Shown: positions 18,266-28,048 of the stretch, piece after piece
Layout of the letters: each line of letters starts with the position of its first letter
How positions within the stretch are numbered: position 1 is the first letter of the stretch
Origin: Paenibacillus sp. YPG26
GTDB taxonomy: Bacteria > Bacillota > Bacilli > Paenibacillales > Paenibacillaceae
Length of the DNA: 64,000 nt
NCBI RefSeq assembly: GCF_023704175.1
Contig: NZ_CP084530.1
Coordinates: 3,902,666 to 3,966,665 of the forward strand
Reading direction: 5' to 3'
The notes under the pieces: model-generated
What the model was told of the DNA's origin: nothing
Database searches by the model: none
What the model saw: only the letters and a program-made list of their open reading frames with translations
Made by a program: the position numbers and the translations under genes

Positions 18266-19040
18266 GCTGGTCATAATAGGTCCCGCAGAGCTTGAACTCG
18301 CTGTCCTTATAGAAGCACCCGCGGTCTTCCATCGCGCCCCGCACAGACAGCTTGGCCAGGTCGAGCATATTGTGCTCGCGGCTCAGGTGAGCCAGGTATG
18401 TCCGCTTCAGGCGGCCATTCATCAGCTCGCTGAGCGCCTCTCCCGAAGCCTCGTTCGACAGGTGCCCCATATCGCCCAAAATTCTGCGCTTTGTGTTCCA
18501 GGGATACCGTCCCATTCTAAGCATCTCGATATCATGGTTGGCCTCAAGCACCAGCACATCTGAATCCACAATCGTCTCTTTCACTTTATCACTGGCATAG
18601 CCAAGATCAGTTACAACACTCAGCTTGTGCCTCCCGTCCTGGAATACATAGCCCACCGGCTCCGCCGCATCGTGAGAGATTGCGAACGACTCTACCCGCA
18701 GGGATCCGAAATCACGGGCCTCCCCCGTCCCGAATATAACACGCTGGTCGTCCGCAAGCTTGCCGACACTCCGGCTCATCGCCTCCCAGGTCTTCGCATT
18801 GGCATAGACGGGAAGATTGTATTTACGGGCCACGGCACCCAGGCCCTTTATATGATCCGAATGCTCATGGGTAATGAGGATTCCGGTAAGCTGATCTCCT
18901 GTCAAATCGCGCATGCCCAGCAGCTCATCGATCCGGCGGGCGCTGAACCCCGCGTCAATCATAAGCGTAACCTGACCGTCCGTAATGACGGTGGCATTGC
19001 CGGTCGAACCGCTGGACAAGACTGTAAATTGTATTCCCAT
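18234..19040 (-). CDS. walJ: metallo-beta-lactamase-fold exonuclease-like protein WalJ (YycJ)
   Basis: A 268-aa MBL-fold hydrolase. The metal motif reads ITHEHSDHIKG (H-x-H-x-D-H, about residues 57-64), with further ligands in ESFAISHDA and VVTDLG. YycJ proteins act as DNA exonucleases linked to mismatch repair and cell-cycle coordination in related Firmicutes. It lies 8 bp downstream of walI and is the last gene of the wal operon. Its 3' end overlaps a convergent small gene by 32 bp. Confidence 0.95.
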   Translation of the reverse strand: MGIQFTVLSSGSTGNATVITDGQVTLMIDAGFSARRIDELLGMRDLTGDQLTGILITHEHSDHIKGLGAVARKYNLPVYANAKTWEAMSRSVGKLADDQRVIFGTGEARDFGSLRVESFAISHDAAEPVGYVFQDGRHKLSVVTDLGYASDKVKETIVDSDVLVLEANHDIEMLRMGRYPWNTKRRILGDMGHLSNEASGEALSELMNGRLKRTYLAHLSREHNMLDLAKLSVRGAMEDRGCFYKDSEFKLCGTYYDQPTPWDKVGEP

Positions 19041-19048
19041 AATCCTGA

Positions 19049-19789
19049 TTACTCCTTTATGTTCTCTGCATCCGGGCTAATCACGTCTCCGCTGCCCAGC
19101 ACGTAATACTTCTCGCCGCTGCCGAGCGTGAACCGCCAGGCGGGCGCGGCAACCTGGGCATCTGAATTGAATACCTGCCCATAATAACCAAGCTCGATAT
19201 CAGTAACAATCGCTTTGGGCGGCAGGAACTTGTCGATAAGGAAGCCCAGCGCCTTGGAAGCAGGCAGCACCTGCTGCATCTTCTCTTCATCCATCTCTAC
19301 CACTTCAATGGCTTCCAGCCGGTAAGACAGCACCTTCTGATTGCTGTAATTCAGCTCCAGATTGATATTGAACAGCGGCCACTCCTCCAGGGCAAGCGGA
19401 TGAAGAACAAATACACTGTCTCCGCTGCTCTCCTGATCATAACGATAATTGGCGATGGAAGGAATCTGGGCCTCAAGCGCACTTACAAGATCCTTGGAAT
19501 TAAAGATCAGCCGGCTGTCCACAGGTTCTGCGAGCTGTACCGGCTCCTTGCTGCCCGGCTTAAGCAGCCTATAGTTAATCTTCGGCAGCGCGGGCGTCTC
19601 TGCCGGAATTTGGGCCCGCACCTGGATCTGCTTCTCTTCCATACTCCTCTGCGTACTCTCGGCCAGGGAAGTGAGATCCAGATTGGCACTCGCCTGATCC
19701 TGCTTGTCCATCCACAGCTGATAACCGAGAACCAGATTCAGCAGCAGGAACGCGTAGATCAGCACATTTTTGGCTCTGCCCCAATGCAT
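19049..19789 (-). CDS. walI: WalK regulatory membrane protein WalI (YycI)
   Basis: A 246-aa protein with one N-terminal membrane helix (about 7-27, NVLIYAFLLLNLVLGYQLW) and an extracytoplasmic domain of the YycI type ending near a conserved W/Y-rich beta sheet (PAWRFTLGSGEKYYV). With WalH it modulates the WalK sensor kinase at the division septum in Bacillus. Gene order walR-K-H-I-J is intact here. A 28-bp gap separates it from walH. Confidence 0.95.
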   Translation of the reverse strand: MHWGRAKNVLIYAFLLLNLVLGYQLWMDKQDQASANLDLTSLAESTQRSMEEKQIQVRAQIPAETPALPKINYRLLKPGSKEPVQLAEPVDSRLIFNSKDLVSALEAQIPSIANYRYDQESSGDSVFVLHPLALEEWPLFNINLELNYSNQKVLSYRLEAIEVVEMDEEKMQQVLPASKALGFLIDKFLPPKAIVTDIELGYYGQVFNSDAQVAAPAWRFTLGSGEKYYVLGSGDVISPDAENIKE

Positions 19790-19817
19790 CGTTCACCCTC
19801 CCTTTCCGGATATGGAT

Positions 19818-21134
19818 CTACTGCAGTATTTCGCTCTCTCCATTCGCAAGCACCAGCATCCAGACGGGCGTAAGCCCAAGCCCCTCACTGGTAAGTGAAG
19901 GCCGATAGGCCGGATACAACCAGCTGACCGTCCGCTCCTGTGCAGCCGAAGCAATTAGCCCGGTCAGCTCTGCGCCGCCTGGAAGCTGCTTCTTGAATAT
20001 CTTATCGGCAGCTGTTCCCTTGGTATAGATCAGGGACCGTTCATAACTGGTCACCATGCCTTGGTGCATATTCAGTCTCATCACGCCATAATGGAAGCCC
20101 TCAAGGTCCAGAATCGGCAGCGAGCGATAATACTGGTGGAACTCGGCAGTGTCCTCCCTGCGCTTGCTGTCACCGTTATATCCGGCCTCTCCCGACACTT
20201 CCATCCGGTACATCGCCCCGCTGTCCGCATCCCATCCTCCATGCTGATTCACGAAGTCGACAGCGGACAACGCGTTCTTGCCCAGGCTGTTATCCGTACC
20301 GCCTGAGGCGGCCGGATCGGTATAATTAATCCAGTTCTGATTCTGCTTGAACTGGAGGCTGCGCTTAATGTCCGTGTAGATCTCGGACCCGTCCTTCTCC
20401 CGGATATTCCGGGTAATGCTAGGGTCGGAGAACAGGCTTTTCTGCATCTGGTCTGTCGTGAACACCCCTATATCCAGAGTAACCTGGAACGCGTCCAGCT
20501 TACTGTCCGGAATATAATAACCGCTGTCCATCAAAGTATAAGAGGGTGTCCACTCCTTGCCGAAGCCGACCTGCTGGCGCACATCCTGCACCGTCAGGTC
20601 CGCATTCTTCGCCTCGTAGACCGTGCCTCCCTGCGAGCTGAAGAAGAACGCCCGCACCTTGTCCTCATTCTTCACATTATAGATGAGAATCCGGTTGATC
20701 GTCTCCTCTTGAAGCAGCGGGTCATTCGAGATCTGCATGACCTTCTGCAGCAGGGCCACCGGCACCCCGTTTCCATAGCGAAGCTCAATCCCCTCATTCT
20801 GCTGGCGGATCGTATTCCAATTGGTGCCTGCGGCATCATAACGCTGGAATCCATCGAATAACCGGCCCTGCAGACGGGTATGGATCAGCTTATAGAAGGT
20901 GGAGCCCGGATAGAAAAGGGTATGCTTCTCTTCACCCATATGAAGGATCATCTCGGAAGGGAAGACCAGCTCTTCCGCCTTAAGCTCAGTCCCCATATTC
21001 TCGGTCTTCACGTAATCGTTCTCTGACTTCACCACCGGATCATTCCCGGGCAGCCGGTAGATAAGGAAGTAACTCTGCACAAGACTGCAGACGATAAGCA
21101 GCATCAAGACGGTAGATTTAACGGTCTCCTTCAC
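19818..21134 (-). CDS. walH: WalK regulatory membrane protein WalH (YycH)
   Basis: A 438-aa protein with an N-terminal membrane helix (about 6-28) and a large extracellular YycH domain. Its start overlaps the walK stop by 4 bp, showing translational coupling. In Bacillus WalH and WalI form a membrane complex that restrains WalK activity; that role is inferred from family and position. Length is close to the family norm of about 450. Confidence 0.96.
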   Translation of the reverse strand: MKETVKSTVLMLLIVCSLVQSYFLIYRLPGNDPVVKSENDYVKTENMGTELKAEELVFPSEMILHMGEEKHTLFYPGSTFYKLIHTRLQGRLFDGFQRYDAAGTNWNTIRQQNEGIELRYGNGVPVALLQKVMQISNDPLLQEETINRILIYNVKNEDKVRAFFFSSQGGTVYEAKNADLTVQDVRQQVGFGKEWTPSYTLMDSGYYIPDSKLDAFQVTLDIGVFTTDQMQKSLFSDPSITRNIREKDGSEIYTDIKRSLQFKQNQNWINYTDPAASGGTDNSLGKNALSAVDFVNQHGGWDADSGAMYRMEVSGEAGYNGDSKRREDTAEFHQYYRSLPILDLEGFHYGVMRLNMHQGMVTSYERSLIYTKGTAADKIFKKQLPGGAELTGLIASAAQERTVSWLYPAYRPSLTSEGLGLTPVWMLVLANGESEILQ

Positions 21135-22975
21135 CGCTTAAGGCCCCCTTTCATCTCAACCGGCAGCGTAAAGGTTACTTTGGTTCCCTTGCCAAGCTCG
21201 GATTCGAGGGAGATCGTTCCTCCGTGCGCTTTTACAATTTCCCGGGCAATGGATAATCCAAGTCCTGTGCCTCCCATATTGCGGGAGCGTGCCTTGTCCA
21301 CCCGGTAGAACCGCTCGAAGATCCGGTCCAGATCCTTCTTCGGAATTCCGATTCCCGTATCCTCGACCGAGATGGCAAGCATCCCTTCGTCTGTGAGATC
21401 CGCCCGAATTGTAATCGAGCCTCCCGAGGTGTACTTCATCGCGTTCGAGATCAGATTATCAAGCACCTGGTCGATCTGGTCACGGTCGAGCCATACCTCA
21501 CGTACACCCTCTCCCGCCTGAACACGAATATCAATACCCTTCTCCTGCATTTGAAAAGAAAACCGGTCTGCAACCTCGTCCAGCATCTCGTTAATCTCTG
21601 TCTGCTGCATGCGCAGCGGCGATTCCTTGGAATCCAGCCGGGACAGGTGCAGCAGGTCGGTGACCAGGCGGATCATCCGCTCGGTCTCATTCTGGATCAC
21701 GCCGACGAAGCGCGGCGCAAGCTCCTGATTCTGCAGCGCGCCGTCTTCGAGCGCTTCCGTATAGCTCTTGATCGTCGTCAGCGGTGTCCGAAGCTCATGC
21801 GACACATTCGCGACGAATTCGCGGCGGGACGCCTCGAGCTTCTCCTGCTCCGTGACGTCCTGCAGCACGGCAATCGTGCCGATAATGCCGAATTCCCGCC
21901 GGTGAATCGGCGTGAACGTCACCCGCACCAAGGAGGTGCCGCCCTCCGGCGTGGCGATCTCCAGCAGCTCTGTCGGCATGCTGCCTTGGGCGAAGGCCAT
22001 GCGCCCATCCTGGGAGAGGCTCAGCAGACTCTGAATGCTGGTCCCGAGCTTGTCCTCGCCCTCCGTGAACAGCATCGCGCTGGCTCTGCGGTTCATCAGA
22101 ATGACCGTGCCGACTTCATCGGTCGCGATCACCCCGTCACTCATATTCGTAAGGATGGAAGCCAGCTTCTCCTTCTCCTCTTCGTTCTGGGCCAGCGCAT
22201 CCCGCAGCCGGCTGGTCATATAGTTGAACGCCTTGCTCAGCTGCCCGATCTCGTCATTGCCGAGCACCGGGACCTTCTGGTAGAGCTGGCCCTCGGCCAC
22301 CGCAGTCGCCCGCCGGGTCAGCTCTTTGATCGGCGAAGTAATCGTATGGGCCAGAATAACGCCAAGAATGGCGGTCAGGCCGAGCGCGAGCAGAATCCCG
22401 GAGATGAAGATGCTGTTAATCCGGTCCATCGTGGCATACAGCTCGCTCATAGAGGCTGCAATATAGATGGCGCCGACAATCTTGCCGTCATTTACGACAG
22501 GCCTCGCCACTACCTTCTTGCGGACATTATCATCATCGATAATATATTCCTCGTTGTCCTCAATGCCCTGCAGAGCCATGCTGACAACGGTCTGGGTATT
22601 CTTGCGGCCTACATAATCCGTATGAGACCACTTGGAGGTCTTAAGCACCTTGCCGCTGGGGTCAAGCACCTGGATCTCCGCTCCGGTCTGGTTGAACAGG
22701 TTATCTACGAGCACACCCAGATTGTCCAGCTTGTCTTCCCGCGATTCCGCGGTCCCCGCCGCCCCCAGGTTCTGTGCCGCGAGTACTGACAGCAGCTCGG
22801 CCCTCGCCTTCAGCTCCTGAGTAAAGTTGCTGGTAAGGGAGTTTTTCATCGCACTGACGAAATAAACCCCGATCAACTGCATCGCGATCAGGATTAATAA
22901 GACGTAGATAATGATTAATTTGGCTTGAATCGTCCGGAAAAAGGCGGGCAGCTTCAGCTTCAACTCAAGCTTCAT
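21131..22975 (-). CDS. walK: essential sensor histidine kinase WalK
   Basis: A 614-aa kinase controlling cell-wall homeostasis. Order: membrane helix (about 16-42), extracellular Cache-like domain, second helix (about 189-209), HAMP (about 210-262), PAS (about 267-375), HisKA with the phospho-acceptor His393 in NVSHELRTPLTTIKSYTEAL, and HATPase_c (N box NLISNAMKYT, G boxes DTGIGIP and GGTGLGLSIA). The ATG one base after the walR stop is preferred to a GTG 12 bp upstream that would overlap walR. Confidence 0.98.
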   Translation of the reverse strand: MKLELKLKLPAFFRTIQAKLIIIYVLLILIAMQLIGVYFVSAMKNSLTSNFTQELKARAELLSVLAAQNLGAAGTAESREDKLDNLGVLVDNLFNQTGAEIQVLDPSGKVLKTSKWSHTDYVGRKNTQTVVSMALQGIEDNEEYIIDDDNVRKKVVARPVVNDGKIVGAIYIAASMSELYATMDRINSIFISGILLALGLTAILGVILAHTITSPIKELTRRATAVAEGQLYQKVPVLGNDEIGQLSKAFNYMTSRLRDALAQNEEEKEKLASILTNMSDGVIATDEVGTVILMNRRASAMLFTEGEDKLGTSIQSLLSLSQDGRMAFAQGSMPTELLEIATPEGGTSLVRVTFTPIHRREFGIIGTIAVLQDVTEQEKLEASRREFVANVSHELRTPLTTIKSYTEALEDGALQNQELAPRFVGVIQNETERMIRLVTDLLHLSRLDSKESPLRMQQTEINEMLDEVADRFSFQMQEKGIDIRVQAGEGVREVWLDRDQIDQVLDNLISNAMKYTSGGSITIRADLTDEGMLAISVEDTGIGIPKKDLDRIFERFYRVDKARSRNMGGTGLGLSIAREIVKAHGGTISLESELGKGTKVTFTLPVEMKGGLKR

Positions 22976-22976
22976 G

Positions 22977-23696
22977 CTAAAGCCCACCCGTCTTCGAGCT
23001 GCGCATCAGATAGCCGAGGCCCCGGCGGGTCAGAATATACTCCGGCTTGCTTGGATCGTCCTCAATCTTCTCCCGGAGACGCCGGATGGTGACATCCACC
23101 GTACGCACATCCCCGAAATATTCGAACCCCCATACCGCCTGCAGCAGATGTTCCCGGGTCATCACTTTACCGGCATTGCGCGCCATATAAAAGACAAGCT
23201 CGTACTCCCGGTGAGTCAGATCAAGCGGCTCCCCGCTCTTATATACCGTATACATATCTGTATCTATGAACAGATCGAACAACTGGAATCCCTGCTTGCC
23301 GGCATCACTCCCGGCTGTCTCCTCCGGCTTGCTCTGGCGGCGGCGCATCTGGGCCTTCACCCTGGCAAGCAGCTCGCGGGTGCTGAACGGCTTGGTCACG
23401 TAATCATCGGCACCCAGCTCCAGACCCAGCACCTTATCAATCTCGCCGTCTTTGGCGGTTAGCATAATGATCGGAGTCTCCAGCTTCGCGCGCACCTCCC
23501 GGCACACGTCCATGCCATCCTTGCCGGGAAGCATCAGATCGAGCAGAATCAGATCCGGAAGCTCTGACAGTGCAAGCTCTACCGCACTGATCCCATCGAA
23601 GGCAAGGATAACCTGATAACCCTCTTTTTCTAAATTGAACTTCAATATATCCGCAATGGGCTGTTCATCGTCAACCACTAGAATTTTCCCTTGCAT
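22977..23696 (-). CDS. walR: essential response regulator WalR (OmpR/PhoB family)
   Basis: A 239-aa regulator. The receiver has acidic pocket Asp9-Asp10, phospho-acceptor Asp53 ([10 protein letters not shown]), the Thr switch in IIMLTAKD and Lys in DDYVTKPF. The C-terminal winged helix contains [23 protein letters not shown] and [19 protein letters not shown]. It heads the wal operon. WalR controls autolysin genes and wall remodelling in Bacillales. The stop is one base from walK. Confidence 0.99.
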   Translation of the reverse strand: MQGKILVVDDEQPIADILKFNLEKEGYQVILAFDGISAVELALSELPDLILLDLMLPGKDGMDVCREVRAKLETPIIMLTAKDGEIDKVLGLELGADDYVTKPFSTRELLARVKAQMRRRQSKPEETAGSDAGKQGFQLFDLFIDTDMYTVYKSGEPLDLTHREYELVFYMARNAGKVMTREHLLQAVWGFEYFGDVRTVDVTIRRLREKIEDDPSKPEYILTRRGLGYLMRSSKTGGL

Positions 23697-23836
23697 TCTC
23701 TCTTGTCCCCCATATTATCAGGCCTGACATTCATACTCCTTCTATTTTAACATACCTGAACCGCTCCATCCCAACTGGTATTAAAAATAACCTGAAAGCA
23801 CCATACCCCCTTCCATTCTCCCATTCAGCAACCCAA

Positions 23837-23880
23837 AAAGAGCACCCCGAACACGTCTGTCCATGTTCGGAGTGCCCTTG
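23837..23880 (-). terminator. terminator after the M23 peptidase gene
   Basis: Leftward, GGGCACTCCGAACA pairs with TGTTCGGGGTGCTC, followed by TTTTTGGG. It separates the M23 gene from the wal promoter. Confidence 0.85.
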
Positions 23881-23893
23881 TACCAGTCCCTTG

Positions 23894-23962
23894 TATAAGA
23901 CGCAGTTAGTAGATTGACATGGAGGGGAGGCGTAATGAAGGGGAAGCTAGCTGCGTCTTATA
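23894..23962. repeat. long inverted repeat in the 3' flank of the M23 gene
   Basis: Arms of 16 bp (23894-23909 and 23947-23962, TATAAGACGCAG and CTGCGTCTTATA cores, one mismatch) surround a 37-nt loop. It begins directly after the M23 stop codon and precedes the terminator. No T run follows. Confidence 0.7.
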
Positions 23963-25402
23963 TCAGCCTAAATATTTGATCGGATTCTGCACCGACCCGT
24001 TCTTATGAATCTCGAAATGAAGATGAATGCCAAAGGAATGGCCGGTATCTCCCATGATGCCAATGTGTTCACCGCGTCCCACCTTGTCGCCCCGGTTCAC
24101 ATCAATTTGGCTCAAGTGTCCGTACAGTGTCTCATATCCGTTGCCGTGGTTAATGACAACACAGTTCCCGTACCCGCTCTTCACCCCTGCAAAGCTGACT
24201 GTACCCCCATCTGCGGCCAAGATGCTGTAATTGGAGGAGATCAGGTCAATGCCCTTGTGCAGCTTGTTCCAGCGTTCACCGAATGTGCTGGTAATGGAAT
24301 GGGCCGTGACCGGCCAGGCGAACCGGCCGGAACCCGAGGTGCTGACAGCCTTCGTCCCTTGAAGAACAACCTTGGGCCGGGAAGGCGTCATGACCTTTTG
24401 ACTTAAGAACTGCTTCTGGACTACTTGCCCATTTTCCTTCACAACCCGGAATGACATTACCTTTCTGCCGCTCACCCCCGGCGAGACGACTTTGGTAACT
24501 CCTTTACGAAGCTGATTGGTCTTCCGAACCTCAACCTCGGGACTCGTCACCGCTTCCTTGGCGATGCTCTCCACCGTCTTCACGGTGAGGACAGGCTCAG
24601 TTGCTGGCAGCTTCAGACTCTCATCAATCTGCAGAGCCTTCTCCTTAATACCTGGATTTAGGCTCATGAGTTCCTTGCGGCTGATCCCCGACTGCCCTGC
24701 GATAGAGCTGAAGGTATCCCCAGGCTTGACCTTGTAGGTCACCGTCTTCTCTTGGCCCCGTGTCAGCAGCCTCAATGCTTCTTCGGTCGACAATACCTTC
24801 GCCGGATCAGTCTCTACTTGACTCTGATCAATCTTCTCTACGAATGCGGCAGATTCAAGACGTTCCTGAGGCTGAGACGAAGCCTTCTTAGCCCTTCCGG
24901 GTGAGTATGAAGCATGTACAATCTTGTTAGCAAAAGCGGGCTTTGATTCCGGTATGTACCTGTTCTTCACTTGGCTAAGTACGAATGCTGCAGCAGCCTT
25001 GTCCTTCACAATGCCAATGACCTTCCCGTCCACCTTCAGTTCTACACCCACAGCGGTAGGCTTCAGAAGCTGGCCGAGCCTCGCAATGGCCGTATCCTGG
25101 TCAACCTCGGCCTTATAGGCCTTCTCGTATACCGCCTGAATCTGATCTGTATCAAGCTCTATGTTAGCATCTGGATATTTAAGCTTGTATTCGGCCTGCT
25201 TGCGGTGATACAGCTTCGTAAGCTCTTCCTTATGACGAACGGTGCCTACTTCCTGTCCGTCCTTATATACGCGATAGTAAGGGATTGTATTCGCCTCGAC
25301 ATACTGCTGTCCGGCCCAGAACAGACTCCCTGCAGCCAGCAGGCCTCCCGCCGCGGTGATGATGCTTAAGCGCAATTTCGATTTTGGATTGGAACCTTTC
25401 AT
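23963..25402 (-). CDS. secreted LysM/G5/M23 cell-wall endopeptidase
   Basis: About 479 aa. It has an N-terminal membrane-anchoring signal (ITAAGGLLAAGSLFWAG), a repeat-like N-terminal region, a LysM peptidoglycan-binding motif (about 225-270, VKPGDTFSSIAGQSGISRKE), a G5 domain (about 275-360), and a C-terminal M23 (LytM) zinc endopeptidase domain with the conserved HKGIDL, YGHLS and IHLHFEIHKNG motifs (HxH). It should cleave peptide cross-links of the wall. The ATG chosen has AAAGGAG six bases upstream; another in-frame ATG lies 18 bp earlier. The neighbouring wal operon regulates such hydrolases in relatives. Confidence 0.93.
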   Translation of the reverse strand: MKGSNPKSKLRLSIITAAGGLLAAGSLFWAGQQYVEANTIPYYRVYKDGQEVGTVRHKEELTKLYHRKQAEYKLKYPDANIELDTDQIQAVYEKAYKAEVDQDTAIARLGQLLKPTAVGVELKVDGKVIGIVKDKAAAAFVLSQVKNRYIPESKPAFANKIVHASYSPGRAKKASSQPQERLESAAFVEKIDQSQVETDPAKVLSTEEALRLLTRGQEKTVTYKVKPGDTFSSIAGQSGISRKELMSLNPGIKEKALQIDESLKLPATEPVLTVKTVESIAKEAVTSPEVEVRKTNQLRKGVTKVVSPGVSGRKVMSFRVVKENGQVVQKQFLSQKVMTPSRPKVVLQGTKAVSTSGSGRFAWPVTAHSITSTFGERWNKLHKGIDLISSNYSILAADGGTVSFAGVKSGYGNCVVINHGNGYETLYGHLSQIDVNRGDKVGRGEHIGIMGDTGHSFGIHLHFEIHKNGSVQNPIKYLG

Positions 25403-25607
25403 GATGTTCTCCTTTTTCATGGTTGTTTAAAAGGTTTCAAAATTTTAACCTTTATGACACTTAATAACCTTAACATACCCCAAACTATCATTTCAACTCT
25501 GGTAAAATAACTAAAAACCCGCTTATAACGCGGGATTTCCCTATATGCCTCATATTGGCGGGGTTAGGTTATTGGTGACAAATTTGTTATTATTACCATG
25601 AACCCGC

Positions 25608-26339
25608 CTATTCCCCCAGGATTTTCATCATCTTTGCATATTCGCTTTTGTCCAGATATTTGGACATGATCTGCTGGATCTGGATCATTTCGGTCTCAGT
25701 AAGCCCGTCCTCCAGAGAAGCTGTGATCGATTGCATTTCCTTTTGCGGCAGCTTAGTCATCAGGATCTGGAAGATATCCTCCTTGTCCTTATCCGGCAGT
25801 TCCTGTTTTTTTGCGGCCAGATCATCAGGTGTGACCACAATATTCTCTCTCGTGCCGGAAGAGGCCGATGACTCTTCTGCAGCCTCGCTACCCATAACGG
25901 GCAGGGCATTGTCAGGGACATTTCTCTTGTCCTTCTCATCTGCGGGATGACCACTCGGGTTCTCATTTTTATAATCCGATCCTTTGGAAGTATGATCGGC
26001 CTCCTCAGCTCCTGGAGTACTGCTGGCCTTGCCGGATTCGCTGCTCTCCACTGAGGATGCACTGCTTTTATTGTCCCCGGCTGCCTTATTTCCATTCATA
26101 ATTCCGGTAGTCTGACTCACGCTTGTCTCATCTGGCTCTGCCTTGGCCCCGGTTCCCAGGCCCACAGCTCCCTTAAGCAGGCCTCCAAAGCCCGAAGGCT
26201 GGCCCTCCCACTTGATATTTAGACTCGTTAATAGGGACTGTACATACGCATTCACAACATATCCGGTTGTGAGCAGGGTTAGCCCGCTAATCAGCACCGT
26301 CCCGAGTACGATCATGGCGGTCCTCGTTAACCATTTCAA
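25608..26339 (-). CDS. single-pass membrane protein with Ser/Asp/Glu-rich linker, unknown function
   Basis: 243 aa. An N-terminal membrane helix (about 5-30) is followed by a long low-complexity linker rich in Ser, Gly, Glu and Lys (about 65-170). The C-terminal helical domain (about 175-243) has a repeat-like pattern (IFQILMTKLPQKEMQSI, then IQQIMSKYLDKSEYAKMM) containing Tyr-Leu-Asp. I do not recognise a named family. It stands alone between purA and the M23 gene. Confidence 0.8.
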   Translation of the reverse strand: MKWLTRTAMIVLGTVLISGLTLLTTGYVVNAYVQSLLTSLNIKWEGQPSGFGGLLKGAVGLGTGAKAEPDETSVSQTTGIMNGNKAAGDNKSSASSVESSESGKASSTPGAEEADHTSKGSDYKNENPSGHPADEKDKRNVPDNALPVMGSEAAEESSASSGTRENIVVTPDDLAAKKQELPDKDKEDIFQILMTKLPQKEMQSITASLEDGLTETEMIQIQQIMSKYLDKSEYAKMMKILGE

Positions 26340-26429
26340 TCTAGCTCCCTCCTTAACTCTCGCATTCTATGCAGCACATTATCTACTGACCAGTATTGCC
26401 GGATTTCGGTGACTTTCTACTTCTTCGCA

Positions 26430-26465
26430 CGAAAAAAAAGCCCCTTTCCGTAGAAAGAGGCTTCT
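26430..26465 (-). terminator. terminator of purA
   Basis: Leftward, AAGCCTCTTT pairs with AAAGGGGCTT (one mismatch) and runs into eight Ts, about 15 bp after the purA stop. Confidence 0.85.
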
Positions 26466-26479
26466 TGTATCCTGAAGAT

Positions 26480-27766
26480 TTATTCGTAAATTGGCAGAAC
26501 TTGATTCGTCTGATTCCGGTTACGGCCTACCGAGAAGATAGCAATCGGAATCCCTGTCAGCTCGGATACCCGTTTCACATAGTTGCGTGTTGTCTCTGGA
26601 AGGTCTTCCAGCGTCTTCGCACCTGTAATATCCTCAGACCAGCCTGGAAGCTCCTCATAGACCGCTTCGCATTCAGCCAGCATCTTCAGACTTGCAGGGT
26701 AGTGAGTGATCACCTCACCGCGGTATTTGTACCCGGTGCAGATCTTCACCGTCTCAAGTCCAGTCAGAACGTCCAGGGAGTTCAGGGACAAGCCAGTCAG
26801 ACCGCTCACACGGCGGGCATGGCGAACCACGACGCTATCGAACCAGCCCACACGGCGCGGACGGCCTGTTACCGTTCCATACTCATGGCCGGTCTCGCGG
26901 ATCAGATCCCCAACTTCATCATGAAGCTCTGTAGGGAAAGGACCATCACCAACCCGGGTAGTGTAGGACTTGGCCACACCAATAACCTGCTGGATCTTGG
27001 AAGGGCCTACGCCCGAACCAATACATACACCGCCCGCGGACGGGTTGGACGAGGTCACGAATGGATAAGTACCTTGGTCGATATCCAGCATCACACCCTG
27101 CGCACCCTCGAACAGGACCTTACGGTTCTCATCAATCGCATCGTTAAGAACCACGGATGTATCTGTAACATATGGACGAACGAATTCAGCATACTCCAGA
27201 TACTGCTTAAGAATCTCTTCCACATCAAGCGGGTCTCCGCCGTATACCTGCTGGATGATATGGTTCTTCTCTTTGACCAGATGGCGAAGCTTGAGCTCGA
27301 ACTCTTCCGCATCAAGCAGATCCGCGATCCGAATACCGTTACGCGCCGCTTTGTCCATGTATGCCGGGCCAATCCCTTTGCGCGTTGTACCAATCTTGTT
27401 CGGTCCTTTGCGGTCCTCTTCAAGAGCATCCAGAACCATATGATACGGCAGGATGACATGCGCACGGTCGCTGATCTTCAGATTCTTGGTGCTGAATCCG
27501 TTCTCGTGAATATATGTGATCTCCTGAATCAAAGCTTCCGGATTAATAACCATTCCGTTCCCGATGACACAGATCTTATCTTCGTAGAAAACACCGGATG
27601 GAATCAAGCTCAGTTTGTACTTCTTGCCATCAATCAGTATAGTATGACCGGCGTTGTTACCGCCTTGATAACGGGCCACCACATCAGCGCTCTCCGCCAG
27701 ATAATCCGTGATTTTGCCTTTGCCTTCGTCCCCCCATTGTGTTCCCACAACGACTACTGTTGACAT
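26480..27766 (-). CDS. purA: adenylosuccinate synthase
   Basis: A 428-aa enzyme that joins IMP and aspartate using GTP, the first committed step to AMP. The phosphate-binding [14 protein letters not shown] with the catalytic Asp and the following NNAGHTI, plus GxGPSK and VGDGPFPTE motifs, are diagnostic. The ATG starting MSTVVVVG gives the family length; an in-frame extension of 14 residues is unlikely. Single gene with its own promoter and two PurR boxes upstream. Confidence 0.99.
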   Translation of the reverse strand: MSTVVVVGTQWGDEGKGKITDYLAESADVVARYQGGNNAGHTILIDGKKYKLSLIPSGVFYEDKICVIGNGMVINPEALIQEITYIHENGFSTKNLKISDRAHVILPYHMVLDALEEDRKGPNKIGTTRKGIGPAYMDKAARNGIRIADLLDAEEFELKLRHLVKEKNHIIQQVYGGDPLDVEEILKQYLEYAEFVRPYVTDTSVVLNDAIDENRKVLFEGAQGVMLDIDQGTYPFVTSSNPSAGGVCIGSGVGPSKIQQVIGVAKSYTTRVGDGPFPTELHDEVGDLIRETGHEYGTVTGRPRRVGWFDSVVVRHARRVSGLTGLSLNSLDVLTGLETVKICTGYKYRGEVITHYPASLKMLAECEAVYEELPGWSEDITGAKTLEDLPETTRNYVKRVSELTGIPIAIFSVGRNRNQTNQVLPIYE

Positions 27767-27931
27767 GTACATTCCCCCGTCGGTGCACTCACGCACCTTT
27801 ATTTTCATTCAAAATAGACGCCTTGTCAGCCTCCATGGATCGATCATTCACAGGCCTCTATCCATATCGCTTCTCGAACGTCTTCGACTGTATACATTAT
27901 GCGTTCCATTACTGCCCAAAGCAGCAATACA

Positions 27932-27960
27932 AGTGTACCAGTCTGCTTTTTTAAAGTCAA
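27932..27960 (-). promoter_or_regulatory. purA promoter
   Basis: On the minus strand TTGACT (27960-27955), 17-bp spacer, TACACT (27937-27932). It implies an untranslated leader of about 160 nt before purA. Confidence 0.7.
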
Positions 27961-27963
27961 ATC

Positions 27964-28007
27964 AAAAACGAACAATCCTACACCCCCGTGCAGAATTGTT
28001 CGGAATA
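27964..28007. promoter_or_regulatory. two oppositely oriented PurR boxes
   Basis: AAAAACGAACAAT (27964-27976) and ATTGTTCGGAATA (27995-28007, i.e. TATTCCGAACAAT on the minus strand) each match the Bacillus PurR box AWWWCCGAACWWT at 12 of 13 positions. They are separated by 18 bp directly upstream of the purA -35 box, the arrangement known for PurR-repressed purine genes. Confidence 0.8.
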
Positions 28008-28048
28008 TACCTGGTTATAGGAAGAATGAGTGCATTCGTTCGAATCTG

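Noticed and set aside
26396..27763. 455-aa plus-strand ORF opposite purA
   Set aside because: Antisense shadow of purA; composition is what complementing a highly expressed gene produces.
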